The position numbers were made by a program, and so were the translations under genes. DNA of 35,214 nt from Comamonadaceae bacterium CG12_big_fil_rev_8_21_14_0_65_59_15. GTDB taxonomy: Bacteria > Pseudomonadota > Gammaproteobacteria > Burkholderiales > Burkholderiaceae_C. Under the pieces are notes generated by a model. The model saw only the letters and a program-made list of their open reading frames with translations, did no database searches and was not told where the DNA came from. Location: NCBI GenBank assembly GCA_002786915.1, contig PCUV01000082.1:93601-128814 (forward strand), written 5' to 3'. Shown piece by piece: positions 15,980-24,041 of this stretch (its first letter is position 1; each line of letters starts with the position of its first letter).

Positions 15980-16996
15980 ATGAGCACCGAACCCGACCAA
16001 TACGACACGCCGTGGAAAGAAGCCATCGAGCACTACTTTCCGGAATTCATGGCTTTTTACTTTGCGCACGCACACCGCCAGATCGACTGGCATCAGCCCT
16101 ACACCTTTCTGGACCAAGAACTGCAAGCCATCACGCGCGATGCAGAAATTGGCAAACGATTTTGCGACAAGCTCGTCAGCGTCTATCTGCGGGATGGCCA
16201 GCAAGAGTTGATCTACGTGCACCTGGAAGTGCAAGGCACCACGCAAGCCGAATTTGCCGAGCGCATGTTTGTCTATAACTACCGCATCTACGACCACTAC
16301 CGCCGCCCGGTGGCCAGCATGGCAGTGCTGGCCGATACCAGCTCAGACTGGAAGCCGCAGAGCTTCGGGTTTGATGTGCTGGGTTGTCAACACACGCTGA
16401 CCTTTCCTGTGGCTAAGTTGCAAGACTACGCCGCGCGCGAACATGACCTGGGCGACGACCCGAACCCGTTTGCGCTGGTCACGCTGGCACACCTGCAAAC
16501 CCAGGCCACTCGGCACGACGCGCAAGCCCGGTTCAATGCCAAGTGGACGCTAGTACAACTGCTGTATCGGCGTGGCTGGAACAAACAGCGCATCATTGAC
16601 CTGCTGTTTGTGATCGACTGGATGATGCAACTGCCCGACCACTTCAAACACCAGCTATGGCAAAATATTGGCAACCTTGAACAGGAGAAAAAAATGGCTT
16701 ACGTTTCTGACTTTGAGCGTCATGCAATTGAGAAAGGCCTGTCTCAAGGCCTATCCCAAGGCCTGTCCCAAGGCCTATCCCAAGGCCTAACTGAAGGCCT
16801 GCAAAAGGGGCAGCAAGCCGGCGAAGCAAACACACTGCGGCGACTGCTTACCAAGCGCTTTGGCCCCTTACAACCCGGCCTGGCTGACACCATCGAGGCC
16901 GCCAGCCTGGCACAGATTGAAGCCTGGTTTGACAGCGCCATCACTGCGCCCAGCCTGGATGCTGTGTTTGCTACCCCTGACGCGACCCGGCACTGA
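15980..16996 (+). CDS. Rpn-family PD-(D/E)XK nuclease/putative transposase
   Basis: Rpn proteins are DNA endonucleases that promote recombination, often annotated as PD-(D/E)XK transposases. The 338-residue protein opens with DTPWKEAIEHYFPEFMAFYF and has the catalytic region FCDKLVSVYLRDG followed by LIYVHLEVQ (the E-x-Q form of the motif) and ERMFVYNYRIYD, the usual Rpn core. Then come LLYRRGWNKQRIIDLLFVIDWMM and a C-terminal domain (LLTKRFGPL, LAQIEAWFDSA) of DUF4351 type. A stretch of GLSQ repeats joins the two parts. ATG at 15980 is preferred to one seven codons upstream since it starts the conserved MSTEPDQYDTPWK. Two tail fragments of related copies lie upstream, so the locus has been duplicated and decayed. 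Confidence 0.8.
   Translation: MSTEPDQYDTPWKEAIEHYFPEFMAFYFAHAHRQIDWHQPYTFLDQELQAITRDAEIGKRFCDKLVSVYLRDGQQELIYVHLEVQGTTQAEFAERMFVYNYRIYDHYRRPVASMAVLADTSSDWKPQSFGFDVLGCQHTLTFPVAKLQDYAAREHDLGDDPNPFALVTLAHLQTQATRHDAQARFNAKWTLVQLLYRRGWNKQRIIDLLFVIDWMMQLPDHFKHQLWQNIGNLEQEKKMAYVSDFERHAIEKGLSQGLSQGLSQGLSQGLTEGLQKGQQAGEANTLRRLLTKRFGPLQPGLADTIEAASLAQIEAWFDSAITAPSLDAVFATPDATRH
16734..16800 (+). repeat. 12-bp coding repeats (GLSQ) with AAGGCCT cores
   Basis: AAGGCCT occurs six times at exact 12-base intervals (16734, 16746, 16758, 16770, 16782, 16794). The units encode GLSQ four times and then GLTE. Because the unit is four codons, gain or loss keeps the frame and changes the length of a linker between the nuclease core and the C-terminal domain. 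The pseudogene upstream retains only one AAGGCCT. Confidence 0.85.
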
Positions 16997-17064
16997 ACAC
17001 ACGGCTGTAGCCCAGCGCCCCAACAAAACCCCGCTATTGCACCGCGTTTTTCCGTCAAAAAGAA

Positions 17065-17292
17065 TAGCTGCTGACGCTTGCTGCGTAAGCGCTAGCGACA
17101 TATTTTCAGAAAATTCCAGCGTGGCCACTTTGTTGACGATGGAGGATGTTGCAATACAAGACCTGACCCCAAGTCACCCTGCGTTTTCTGATGATTCGCT
17201 CCTGGCCGCTTTGTTGACGATGGAGGATATTGCAATACAAGACCTGACCCCAAGTTTTGCCAAGTTTTGCAAGTTTTCAAGACCTGACCCCA
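17065..17292. repeat. Repeat cluster: hairpin repeat plus three CAAGACCTGACCCCA motifs
   Basis: The cluster begins with the AGCTGCTGACGCTT...TAAGCGCTAG hairpin repeat (17065-17097). CAAGACCTGACCCCA then occurs at 17157-17171, 17238-17252 and 17278-17292. The first two are preceded by GATGGAGGAT(G/A)TTGCAATA, so a block of about 80 bases, beginning near TTGTTGACGATGG, is present twice in tandem. Each motif is followed by AAGT. With the region up to 17445 this is the non-coding stretch between the nuclease and the lipoprotein; besides it only a small dyad CGAAAAGccgCTTTTCG (17310-17326) was noted. Confidence 0.75.
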
Positions 17293-17445
17293 AGTTCTTC
17301 AATTTTTTTCGAAAAGCCGCTTTTCGCTGTGATACGATTAATGGCCTAAAGGTCAATGCCGCAAGAGCTGTTCATACGACATCGGGATTTGCAAGCGTTC
17401 AAGCGTTCATTTGTTTCAACCTTATTTAACTGGGGGTTTACTTTC

Positions 17446-19959
17446 ATGAAGACCAAAAATCGTCCTCAATTGCGTTATGTCAAGATGTCTGCGGTGGCTG
17501 CTGCTGTAGCTGCTATTGCCGTTGGTTTTGCAGGGTGCGGTGGCAGTGACTCTGCACCAGTCGCTACGACGACAACGATCCCTGTGGTCGGTGCCGGCAA
17601 CAGTCCCTTCATCAATGTGACCTTGAAAGCCACCTGTGCAAATGGCGCATCAGGTACAGCAGTCATTGGCAAGGCCCCCGCCGACCCGGGCACTGGCACC
17701 ATCACCATCAGCAACGCTTGCACGGCACCCATTTTGATTGAAGCGATCAGTGCCGGCACGATGCGTCCCATTGGTGCGCCAGCCGATGGTTCTGGCGATG
17801 TGGACTATGACCCCGCCGTCAACTTACCGATCAGCAACATTTTGGCTGCCCCACCAGCTGTTGGTGAAAACGTGACAGCCAATCCTGTCACCACAGCAGT
17901 TGCCAATGCTGTAGCACCTTTGGGCACAACATTAAGTACAGTGAAGGCCACCGACATCGCTACGGTACAAGGCAATGTTGAAAAATCGCTTAACCTCGCC
18001 CCTGGTGATGCAAAAAGCAGCCAAGGTTATTTGATCCCTGGCGTTGCAGCAGCATCCATCCGCATGGCTGAAGTAGCCGCCCTTGCTGCCCAGTCAGCGG
18101 CAACGGCACCAACAGCGCCCACGGGCGTCACTGCAACCAGGTCATTGAGCCGGTTGATTGCGGAAGAAATCGCCAAAGAAGCGAAGAAAACAGGCGGAAC
18201 GTTGAAAACTGCCGTGGACATAGCCAATTCGCTTAGCGCTAACGTAGCTAATGTTTCTGCCAATAGTTCCATTTCCAGTAATGCTATTGATAGCGATGCA
18301 GCCCGCGTGCAGAACATGGTTGCCACCGTTGTTAACGCTGCGGGTTCAACGCCGCTGACGACAATCGCTGCGTTGAACACCGCAATAGCCGGTAACAGTA
18401 CGCTAACTCAAGCCATCAAAGATCAAGGCGCCGCAACCAGCCAACTCAGGGTGGTGAATGCTGCGATCAAGCTGATCGCAGATGCCACGGCAGCCGTCAA
18501 CGCCCAGGCAACGGCACCAGCTCCGTCAGCCTCATCACCAGCCGGAACGACAGGCGTCACACAGGCTGAAAAAGATACGAAGATCGCACTGGTTAAAGCA
18601 GCAGCCGCTAAGATGGTTGCAGACACCAGCAACAAAATTGCCAACGTTTCAGGCGCAACCACTGCCAAAGACCTTGTTGTGCAAAGCAATGCCGTTGCTG
18701 CCGGTGTCCTGAAAGCCATTGTTGATGACCTGAGCGCGACCAGCGCCAACAAAGTATTTGCTACTCCACCCGCCGTCGGTGCCACTAACGCCGCGTCAGC
18801 TTTGGTTGGCAATTTGGCCGCAACAGCCAGCACGCTGACTACCGCCTCTACGGAGACCCAGAAGACCGCCGTTACCAACACTGCCGCCACGGCAGTTAAG
18901 GTAGCACAAGCCATCTATGACATGACACCGCCAGCGGTCGGCGCTACAGCATCCGACCGAGCTGCGTTTAATGCAGCCATCGCGGCCGTCGCATCCAAAA
19001 CAGCAACGGACCCAACTGCCAACAAAGCGGCATTCCAAAAACTCATTACCGACCTTGACGCTGAACTGAAAACGAAGCTCACTGTGGACAGCGCCGTAGG
19101 TACAGATGACGCGGCTGCAAAAGCGCAAGCGGCAGCTGAAGCTTCGTTGGGAACAAATAAAACGATAGATTTTGCTGCACCACCAACACCAGGTACTATT
19201 CCTTCGGTCACAGTGACACCTCCGACAACTCAAACTCCAGTTGTACCGGCGACCACGACGACCACATCAACCACGACAACAACGACCACAACGGCAGCTC
19301 CGACGAGTACCACAACTTCGACGTCAACCACTACAACCTTGCCCGTAACAACCTTTGCTGGTGTATGTGAGGTCAAGGTAGGATCAGCAATCGGCTATGT
19401 CACCAACGTTCCAGCGGCTACCAATTGCGTGAGCAGCGAGTTGAACGTTGACGGTGGTGGAGCAGCTGTTGCGGTTGCACCAGCGACCTTACTGACAGGA
19501 AAAACCAGTGTCACGTTTGCTGTGGCTGCAACGTGTGACCCATTGGGTGCACCGCCCGCTGCTGGTGCAACGACATTGACCGCTTGCAAACTTACTTCAG
19601 TGGTGAGTTCTACGACGACCACCACAACGGCAGCTCCCACGACGACCACCACAACGGCAGCTCCTACGACGACCACAACTTCGACGTCAACCACCACCAC
19701 TTTGCCTGCAGCAACTTTTGCTGGTGTATGCGAAGTCAAGGTTGGATCTGCAATAGGCTATGTAACTAACGTTCCTGCGGCTACCAGTTGCGTGAGTTCT
19801 GTGTTGAACGTGGATGGCGGAGGCGCTACTGTTGCGGTTGCGCCAGCGACCTTGCTGACAGGTAAAACCAGTGTTTCGTTTACTGCGGCTACAGCATGTG
19901 ACCAGTTTGGTGCACCGCCCGCAGCCGGAGCAACAACTTTGACTGCTTGCAAGCAATAA
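17446..19959 (+). CDS. Large Ala/Thr-rich lipoprotein with threonine linkers and a duplicated C-terminal module
   Basis: A secreted protein of 837 residues with no recognised family. The N-terminus is a lipoprotein signal: positive residues, a hydrophobic Ala/Val segment and lipobox GFAGC with Cys31 followed by Gly-Gly, fitting outer-membrane anchoring. Residues 50-590 are Ala-rich and probably mostly helical, with many AAxxA heptad-like stretches. Two Thr/Ala/Pro linkers (about 591-635 and 716-756) with runs of TTTTT each precede an 80-residue module (636-715 and 757-837) beginning TFAGVCEVKVGSAIGYV and ending GATTLTACK, with four cysteines in each. ATG 17446 follows GGGGG at a good distance. 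The gene is flanked by inverted clusters of the CAAGACCTGACCCCA motif and ends in a strong terminator. A surface stalk carrying two small disulfide domains is inferred. Confidence 0.7.
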   Translation: MKTKNRPQLRYVKMSAVAAAVAAIAVGFAGCGGSDSAPVATTTTIPVVGAGNSPFINVTLKATCANGASGTAVIGKAPADPGTGTITISNACTAPILIEAISAGTMRPIGAPADGSGDVDYDPAVNLPISNILAAPPAVGENVTANPVTTAVANAVAPLGTTLSTVKATDIATVQGNVEKSLNLAPGDAKSSQGYLIPGVAAASIRMAEVAALAAQSAATAPTAPTGVTATRSLSRLIAEEIAKEAKKTGGTLKTAVDIANSLSANVANVSANSSISSNAIDSDAARVQNMVATVVNAAGSTPLTTIAALNTAIAGNSTLTQAIKDQGAATSQLRVVNAAIKLIADATAAVNAQATAPAPSASSPAGTTGVTQAEKDTKIALVKAAAAKMVADTSNKIANVSGATTAKDLVVQSNAVAAGVLKAIVDDLSATSANKVFATPPAVGATNAASALVGNLAATASTLTTASTETQKTAVTNTAATAVKVAQAIYDMTPPAVGATASDRAAFNAAIAAVASKTATDPTANKAAFQKLITDLDAELKTKLTVDSAVGTDDAAAKAQAAAEASLGTNKTIDFAAPPTPGTIPSVTVTPPTTQTPVVPATTTTTSTTTTTTTTAAPTSTTTSTSTTTTLPVTTFAGVCEVKVGSAIGYVTNVPAATNCVSSELNVDGGGAAVAVAPATLLTGKTSVTFAVAATCDPLGAPPAAGATTLTACKLTSVVSSTTTTTTAAPTTTTTTAAPTTTTTSTSTTTTLPAATFAGVCEVKVGSAIGYVTNVPAATSCVSSVLNVDGGGATVAVAPATLLTGKTSVSFTAATACDQFGAPPAAGATTLTACKQ

Positions 19960-20013
19960 TCTAGGAGTTAATTTGATTTACAAGTTAATGTAAATTGATT
20001 ATTTTTTAACTGG

Positions 20014-20043
20014 AAAAATGGGGCCTTTTGGCCCCATTTTTTT
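20014..20043 (+). terminator. Rho-independent terminator after the threonine-rich lipoprotein
   Basis: AAAATGGGGCC and GGCCCCATTTT pair perfectly around a four-base TTTT loop and are followed by further T residues. It is 55 bases after the stop codon and is the clearest terminator in the window. The A-tract before the stem would let it work on the other strand as well. Confidence 0.92.
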
Positions 20044-20082
20044 ATCAGTTAATCATGATTTCTGGTGTTCAATAGTCTATTT

Positions 20083-20565
20083 ATGATTAAATCAACCAAA
20101 CTACCAGAACTCGACCGCTCTTATTTCCTGGACGGCATTCGCGGTTGGGCTTCACTCATGGTTTTATTCAGTCATCTTGTGGTTTTCTTTTTGGCAAATT
20201 CCATCAAGGAATTTCAACCCTGGATATTCGGAATCATCACCGATGGTAATTTGGTCATCTTTATTTTCTTTGTGCTTTCGGGCTTTGTGCTGACCCTGGG
20301 CTATGTTCAAAAAGGTGAGCGTCAAATCATTGTGGCACTTGCACTAAGACGCTATCCACGTTTTGCAATTCCCATTATTTGTACCTGCATTTTGGTTTAT
20401 CTGCTGGCGCAAAATGGTTTGTTTTTCAACCATGAAGCAGGGCTATTGACCAAGAACGCATCCGCCTGGCGCCTGGGGTCAGGTCTTGTGGGGTCCGCCT
20501 GGGGTCAGGTCTTGTATTGCAATATCTTTCATGGTGCAAGCATCGGCACATCCACCTTGCGGTGA
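20083..20565 (+). pseudogene. Acyltransferase family 3 gene, truncated after about 130 codons
   Basis: The frame begins MIKSTKLPELDRSYFLDGIRGWASLMVLF, then HLVVFFL, and continues through FVLSGFVLTLGYV and two more hydrophobic segments. This is the start of an OafA/acyltransferase-3 membrane enzyme, which O-acylates surface sugars and is normally 350 residues or more with about ten membrane helices. Homology-like sequence stops at 20473, exactly where a copy of TGGGGTCAGGTCTTG begins; the last 30 codons of the open frame are translated repeat. The other two thirds of the gene are not found downstream. It is therefore almost certainly non-functional. The AT-rich composition differs from the neighbouring genes and suggests foreign origin. 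Confidence 0.78.
20474..20525 (-). repeat. Inverted copies of the CAAGACCTGACCCCA motif truncating the acyltransferase gene
   Basis: On the plus strand TGGGGTCAGGTCTTG occurs at 20474-20488 and 20500-20514, the second followed by TATTGCAATAT. This is the exact reverse complement of the motif and its TTGCAATA neighbour at 15594-15616 and 17148-17252. A GTCCGCCTGG stretch is partly duplicated between the two. The cluster is thus opposite in orientation to the one before the lipoprotein gene. Confidence 0.8.
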
Positions 20566-20748
20566 GTCGTATCTAGGGGGCCAGGCTCGAGTTTCCATGT
20601 AGCTGTTACTGGAAAATTTCTATCTGGTGACTTATAAAAACGATAGCGCACTACGCTTTGTGCACGATGGTTCTTGGCAATTCGCATGGATGGCTTGCGT
20701 GGTACCGCCCGGCCCGCCAGCCCGCCAGCCACATGCATGGCTTAAATA

Positions 20749-20806
20749 CACGACACGTTTTGCGACATAATAGTGTCGCTCTTTGTCGCTCTTGCACGAC
20801 ACTACG
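20749..20806. promoter_or_regulatory. Array of CGACA/TGTCG boxes upstream of the Fic gene
   Basis: Within 58 bases there is CACGACAC, then the perfect dyad GCGACAtaatagTGTCGC (20762-20779), then a second TGTCGCTC and a final CACGACAC. Five half-sites of one pentamer in both orientations, about 35-90 bases before the start codon, look like an operator array. TAATAG in the dyad spacer could serve as a -10 element. The Fic protein has an N-terminal winged-helix-like domain that may bind here. The stretch between the truncated acyltransferase and this array (20566-20748) shows nothing recognisable. Confidence 0.5.
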
Positions 20807-20836
20807 TGCTCTACTCACGCCAGGGAACCACAACCA

Positions 20837-22255
20837 ATGCCACGCGTCACACCCACCGAAGAACTCAAGCTGATCGAATCCATCGTTGCAGATCACCCGA
20901 ATGGCTTGGGCATTTCTGCCATCGAAGCAGAAATAGCGCGCCGCCAAGGGGTCAAGCCCAACCGTCGCACACTGCAGCGTCGTCTGCAAAAACTCATCCA
21001 AGCACAGCACCTGAGCACCGACGGCGAAAGCATTGCGCTGGTCTATAAAGTGGCCGACGGTCACCTGAGCACTGCACTTTCAAGGGGGCACTTAGACACC
21101 TACGTGCCACTATCTGCCGAAGGCTCGGCCATCCGCAACCAGATCAGGCAAGCGCTGATGCATCGGCGCCCGGTAGGATACCAACGTGAGTTTCTTGACG
21201 CCTACCAACCCGGGGTAACGTTTTACCTGCCTGAATCGCTTCGGCAGCAACTCCATGACATGGGGCAAACGCCTGCCCTGGAGCGGCCTGCAGGCACATA
21301 CGCCCGCGAGATTCTGGGCCGGCTGTTGGTGGATTTGTCTTGGGCATCATCCAGGCTGGAAGGCAACACTTACAGTCGGCTCGACACCCAGAACCTGATC
21401 GAGTTTGGCCAAGCCGCCCAGGGCAAAGATGCCATAGAGACACAGATGATCCTGAACCACAAGGCCGCCATCGAGATGCTGGTTGAAGATGCCCAAGAGG
21501 TGGGTCTGGATGCCTTCACCTTCAAGAATCTGCACGCGGTGCTGTCGCAAGAGCTGATGCGCGACCCACAGGCCAGTGGCCGCCTGCGTCGCCGACCGGT
21601 CGAAGTTGCAGGCACCGTCTTTCACCCTTTGGCCATGCCGCAGGTAATTGAGGACTGCTTTTTACTGCTGCTGGCAAAAGCCACGGCTATTGCAGACCCA
21701 TTTGAGCAGGCCTTTTTTTTGATGGTGCAATTGCCCTATTTGCAGCCGTTTGAAGATGTCAACAAACGTGTTTCACGTATCGGTGCCAATATTCCGCTGA
21801 TCAAGCACAACCTTTGCCCCTTGTCTTTTGTTGATGTGCCCGAGCGCGCCTACATCGAGGGGACGCTGGGCGTTTATGAACTCAATCAGATTGATTTGTT
21901 GCGTGACGTTTTCGTCTGGGCGTATGAGCGCTCGTGTCAGCGTTACCTGGCCATCACCCAAACCATGGTGGCGCCCGACCCGCTGAAGATCAAGTACCGA
22001 GTGGCCCTGATCCAGGCAGTTCAAGCCGTCATCAAAACGCTTCGGCAACCCAGTCCAGCGGTTCTGGCGGCATTAGCCCAGCAACACGCCCCCAAGGCGG
22101 ACCAGTCAGCCTTCACCCAGATGCTCTCGCAAGCGCTGCATCAGTTGCACGAAGGCAGCCTTGCCCGCTATCGTCTGCGCCGATCAGAGTACCTTGCGTG
22201 GCAGCAGGCCCAAACCATATCTAAAGTTGAATCGCCTCTGGCGCACAGTCTCTAA
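20837..22255 (+). CDS. Fic-domain protein with degenerate active-site motif and N-terminal DNA-binding domain
   Basis: Fic enzymes transfer AMP or other phosphate-linked groups to target proteins. The 472-residue protein has a helix-turn-helix-like start (residues 5-60, SIVADHPNGLGISAIEAEI and RTLQRRLQKLI), the inhibitory-helix motif SSRLEGN (171-177, matching [S/T]xxxE[G/N]) and a Fic core. The core motif reads QPFEDVNKRVSR (303-314), against the usual HPFxxGNGRxxR. The catalytic His is Gln303, and both glycines flanking Asn309 are replaced (Val308, Lys310). Loss of the His should abolish standard AMPylation, yet the rest of the protein is intact. ATG 20837 follows AGGG by about ten bases. 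The AAA-like/PD-(D/E)XK gene starts nine bases after its stop, suggesting co-transcription. Confidence 0.8.
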   Translation: MPRVTPTEELKLIESIVADHPNGLGISAIEAEIARRQGVKPNRRTLQRRLQKLIQAQHLSTDGESIALVYKVADGHLSTALSRGHLDTYVPLSAEGSAIRNQIRQALMHRRPVGYQREFLDAYQPGVTFYLPESLRQQLHDMGQTPALERPAGTYAREILGRLLVDLSWASSRLEGNTYSRLDTQNLIEFGQAAQGKDAIETQMILNHKAAIEMLVEDAQEVGLDAFTFKNLHAVLSQELMRDPQASGRLRRRPVEVAGTVFHPLAMPQVIEDCFLLLLAKATAIADPFEQAFFLMVQLPYLQPFEDVNKRVSRIGANIPLIKHNLCPLSFVDVPERAYIEGTLGVYELNQIDLLRDVFVWAYERSCQRYLAITQTMVAPDPLKIKYRVALIQAVQAVIKTLRQPSPAVLAALAQQHAPKADQSAFTQMLSQALHQLHEGSLARYRLRRSEYLAWQQAQTISKVESPLAHSL

Positions 22256-22264
22256 AATGGTTTC

Positions 22265-23869
22265 ATGACTGCAACGCCCGCCACCCCAAACGCCGTAGTC
22301 GCACGGCCCCGGCGCAAACTGCCCATTGGTATCCAGACCTTTGCCAAACTGCGCGAACAGGGTTGCTATTACGTTGACAAGACGGCGCTGGCGATGCAGT
22401 TAATCGACAGCGGCACGTATTACTTTCTGAGCCGCCCACGGCGCTTTGGCAAAAGCCTGTTTCTGGATACGCTGCGCGAGATGTTTGAAGGCAACCAGGC
22501 GCTGTTCACCGGTCTGGCGGCGGAACACGCCTGGGACTGGTCCAAAAAATACCCGGTGATCCGCATTAGTTTTGGCAGTGGCGTGTTGCAAAACCGCTTT
22601 GAGTTAGATCAACGCATTCGTGGCATTTTGCGGGTCAACCGGCTGGCGCTCGACCTAGGCCTGCCAGTCAATTTGCCAGAGACCGATTTGTCCGGAAGCT
22701 TTGAAGACCTGATCGCCCAAGCCCACCAAAAAACCGGCCAGCGCGCCGTGGTGCTGATTGACGAGTATGACAAGCCCATTCTGGACAACATTGACGACAG
22801 CGCAGTCGCCTTGGAGATGCGCGAAGGGCTTAAAAACCTCTACTCGGTGCTTAAAGGTTCTGACGAACATTTGAAGTTTGTCTTTTTGACGGGTGTGTCC
22901 AAGTTCAGCAAAGTCAGCCTGTTCTCGGGGCTGAACAACCTCAAAGACATCACGCTCGATGCCCGCTACAGCGCCATATGTGGCTACACCGATGCGGATG
23001 TGGACACCGTGTTTGCGCCCGAGCTGCCGGGGCTGGACCGCGAGCAGATTCGCCAGTGGTACGACGGCTACAACTGGCTGGGCACCTCGGTCTATAACCC
23101 GTTTGGCCTGCTGATGCTGTTTGACACCCGGGCCATTCGCCCGTATTGGTTTGAAACCGGCACGCCCACATTTTTGATCAAGCTGCTGGAGCAGCGTCAG
23201 CAGTTCACACCCGACCTGAGCCGCATCGTGGCCTCTGAGACACTGCTTTCCACCTTTGATGTCGGCAACATTCCGGTGGAAGCGCTGATGTTTCAGGCGG
23301 GCTACCTGACGATTGACACGGTCTGGCAAGCCCCCGGCCAAATGGAACTGACGCTGAAGTATCCCAACATGGAAGTGCAAGCGGCCCTGAACCACAGCCT
23401 GCTGCAAAGCCTTACTGGCAACTTGGCGTTGCCAGGACCGCACCTCAGCAAGCTTTATAAATTGTTGACACTGCCCGACTTTGATGGCCTCAAAGCCCTG
23501 CTCCACGCTTTCTACGCCAGCATTGCCAACGACTGGTACCGCAAAAACGAGCTGGCCCATTTTGAGGGCTACTACGTCAGCATTTTCTATAGCTACTTTG
23601 CCGCGCTGGGTCTGGACATTCGCCTGGAAGACCCCACCAACCAGGGTCGCATCGACATGACGGTGCTGTTCAATGGTCAGGTGTTTTTGTTTGAATTCAA
23701 GGTGGTTGAACTCAACCCAGCAGGTGCCGCCTTGCAGCAGATCAAGGACATGCGCTACTTTGAAAAGTTCATGGACCGCGGCGAGCCGGTGCACCTGATT
23801 GGCGTGGAGTTCAGCAAAGCCAGCCGCAATATCGTCGGGTTTGAGGTTGAAACGCTACAAGTTAAATAG
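22265..23869 (+). CDS. AAA-ATPase-like protein with C-terminal PD-(D/E)XK nuclease domain
   Basis: The 534-residue protein has the architecture of the abundant AAA-ATPase-like (PF09820) plus PDDEXK_9 (PF08011) family, whose role is uncertain. It begins KLPIGIQTFAKLREQGCYYVDKT, carries a Walker A-like RPRRFGKS (57-64) and Walker B AVVLIDEYDKP (161-171), then TGVSKFSKVSLFSGLNNL. The C-terminal domain contains GRIDMTVLF with Asp464 and LFEFK with Glu477 and Lys479, a normal D...ExK catalytic triad. All motifs look intact. It follows the Fic gene after nine bases. Related genes often occur in many copies and vary between strains; phage defence or mobile-element roles are only guesses. Confidence 0.85.
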   Translation: MTATPATPNAVVARPRRKLPIGIQTFAKLREQGCYYVDKTALAMQLIDSGTYYFLSRPRRFGKSLFLDTLREMFEGNQALFTGLAAEHAWDWSKKYPVIRISFGSGVLQNRFELDQRIRGILRVNRLALDLGLPVNLPETDLSGSFEDLIAQAHQKTGQRAVVLIDEYDKPILDNIDDSAVALEMREGLKNLYSVLKGSDEHLKFVFLTGVSKFSKVSLFSGLNNLKDITLDARYSAICGYTDADVDTVFAPELPGLDREQIRQWYDGYNWLGTSVYNPFGLLMLFDTRAIRPYWFETGTPTFLIKLLEQRQQFTPDLSRIVASETLLSTFDVGNIPVEALMFQAGYLTIDTVWQAPGQMELTLKYPNMEVQAALNHSLLQSLTGNLALPGPHLSKLYKLLTLPDFDGLKALLHAFYASIANDWYRKNELAHFEGYYVSIFYSYFAALGLDIRLEDPTNQGRIDMTVLFNGQVFLFEFKVVELNPAGAALQQIKDMRYFEKFMDRGEPVHLIGVEFSKASRNIVGFEVETLQVK

Positions 23870-24041
23870 CTGCTTACTCCCAATCTCACCAACCGATGCC
23901 ACGCCACCCCTTGCTGGTTAAATTCTGCACCGCTGCCGCCCGAATCGCCGCGGCGGCACCCAGATTTCCCAGTTGCCAGGGTCGATGAATTCCCAACTGA
24001 TCGCAGAACCAGTGCCGTCTTCTTGATGATAAAGTGAGCCC

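Noticed and set aside
16734..16800. Regularly spaced repeats as a possible CRISPR array
   Set aside because: The 12-bp period is in frame within a coding region with no spacers; the four QSISFG units at 29388-30407 are likewise protein repeats.
22655..23794. Long minus-strand open frame (379 codons) opposite the AAA/PD-(D/E)XK gene
   Set aside because: No motifs, and the plus-strand frame has complete catalytic motifs; antisense frames this long are common in GC-rich DNA.
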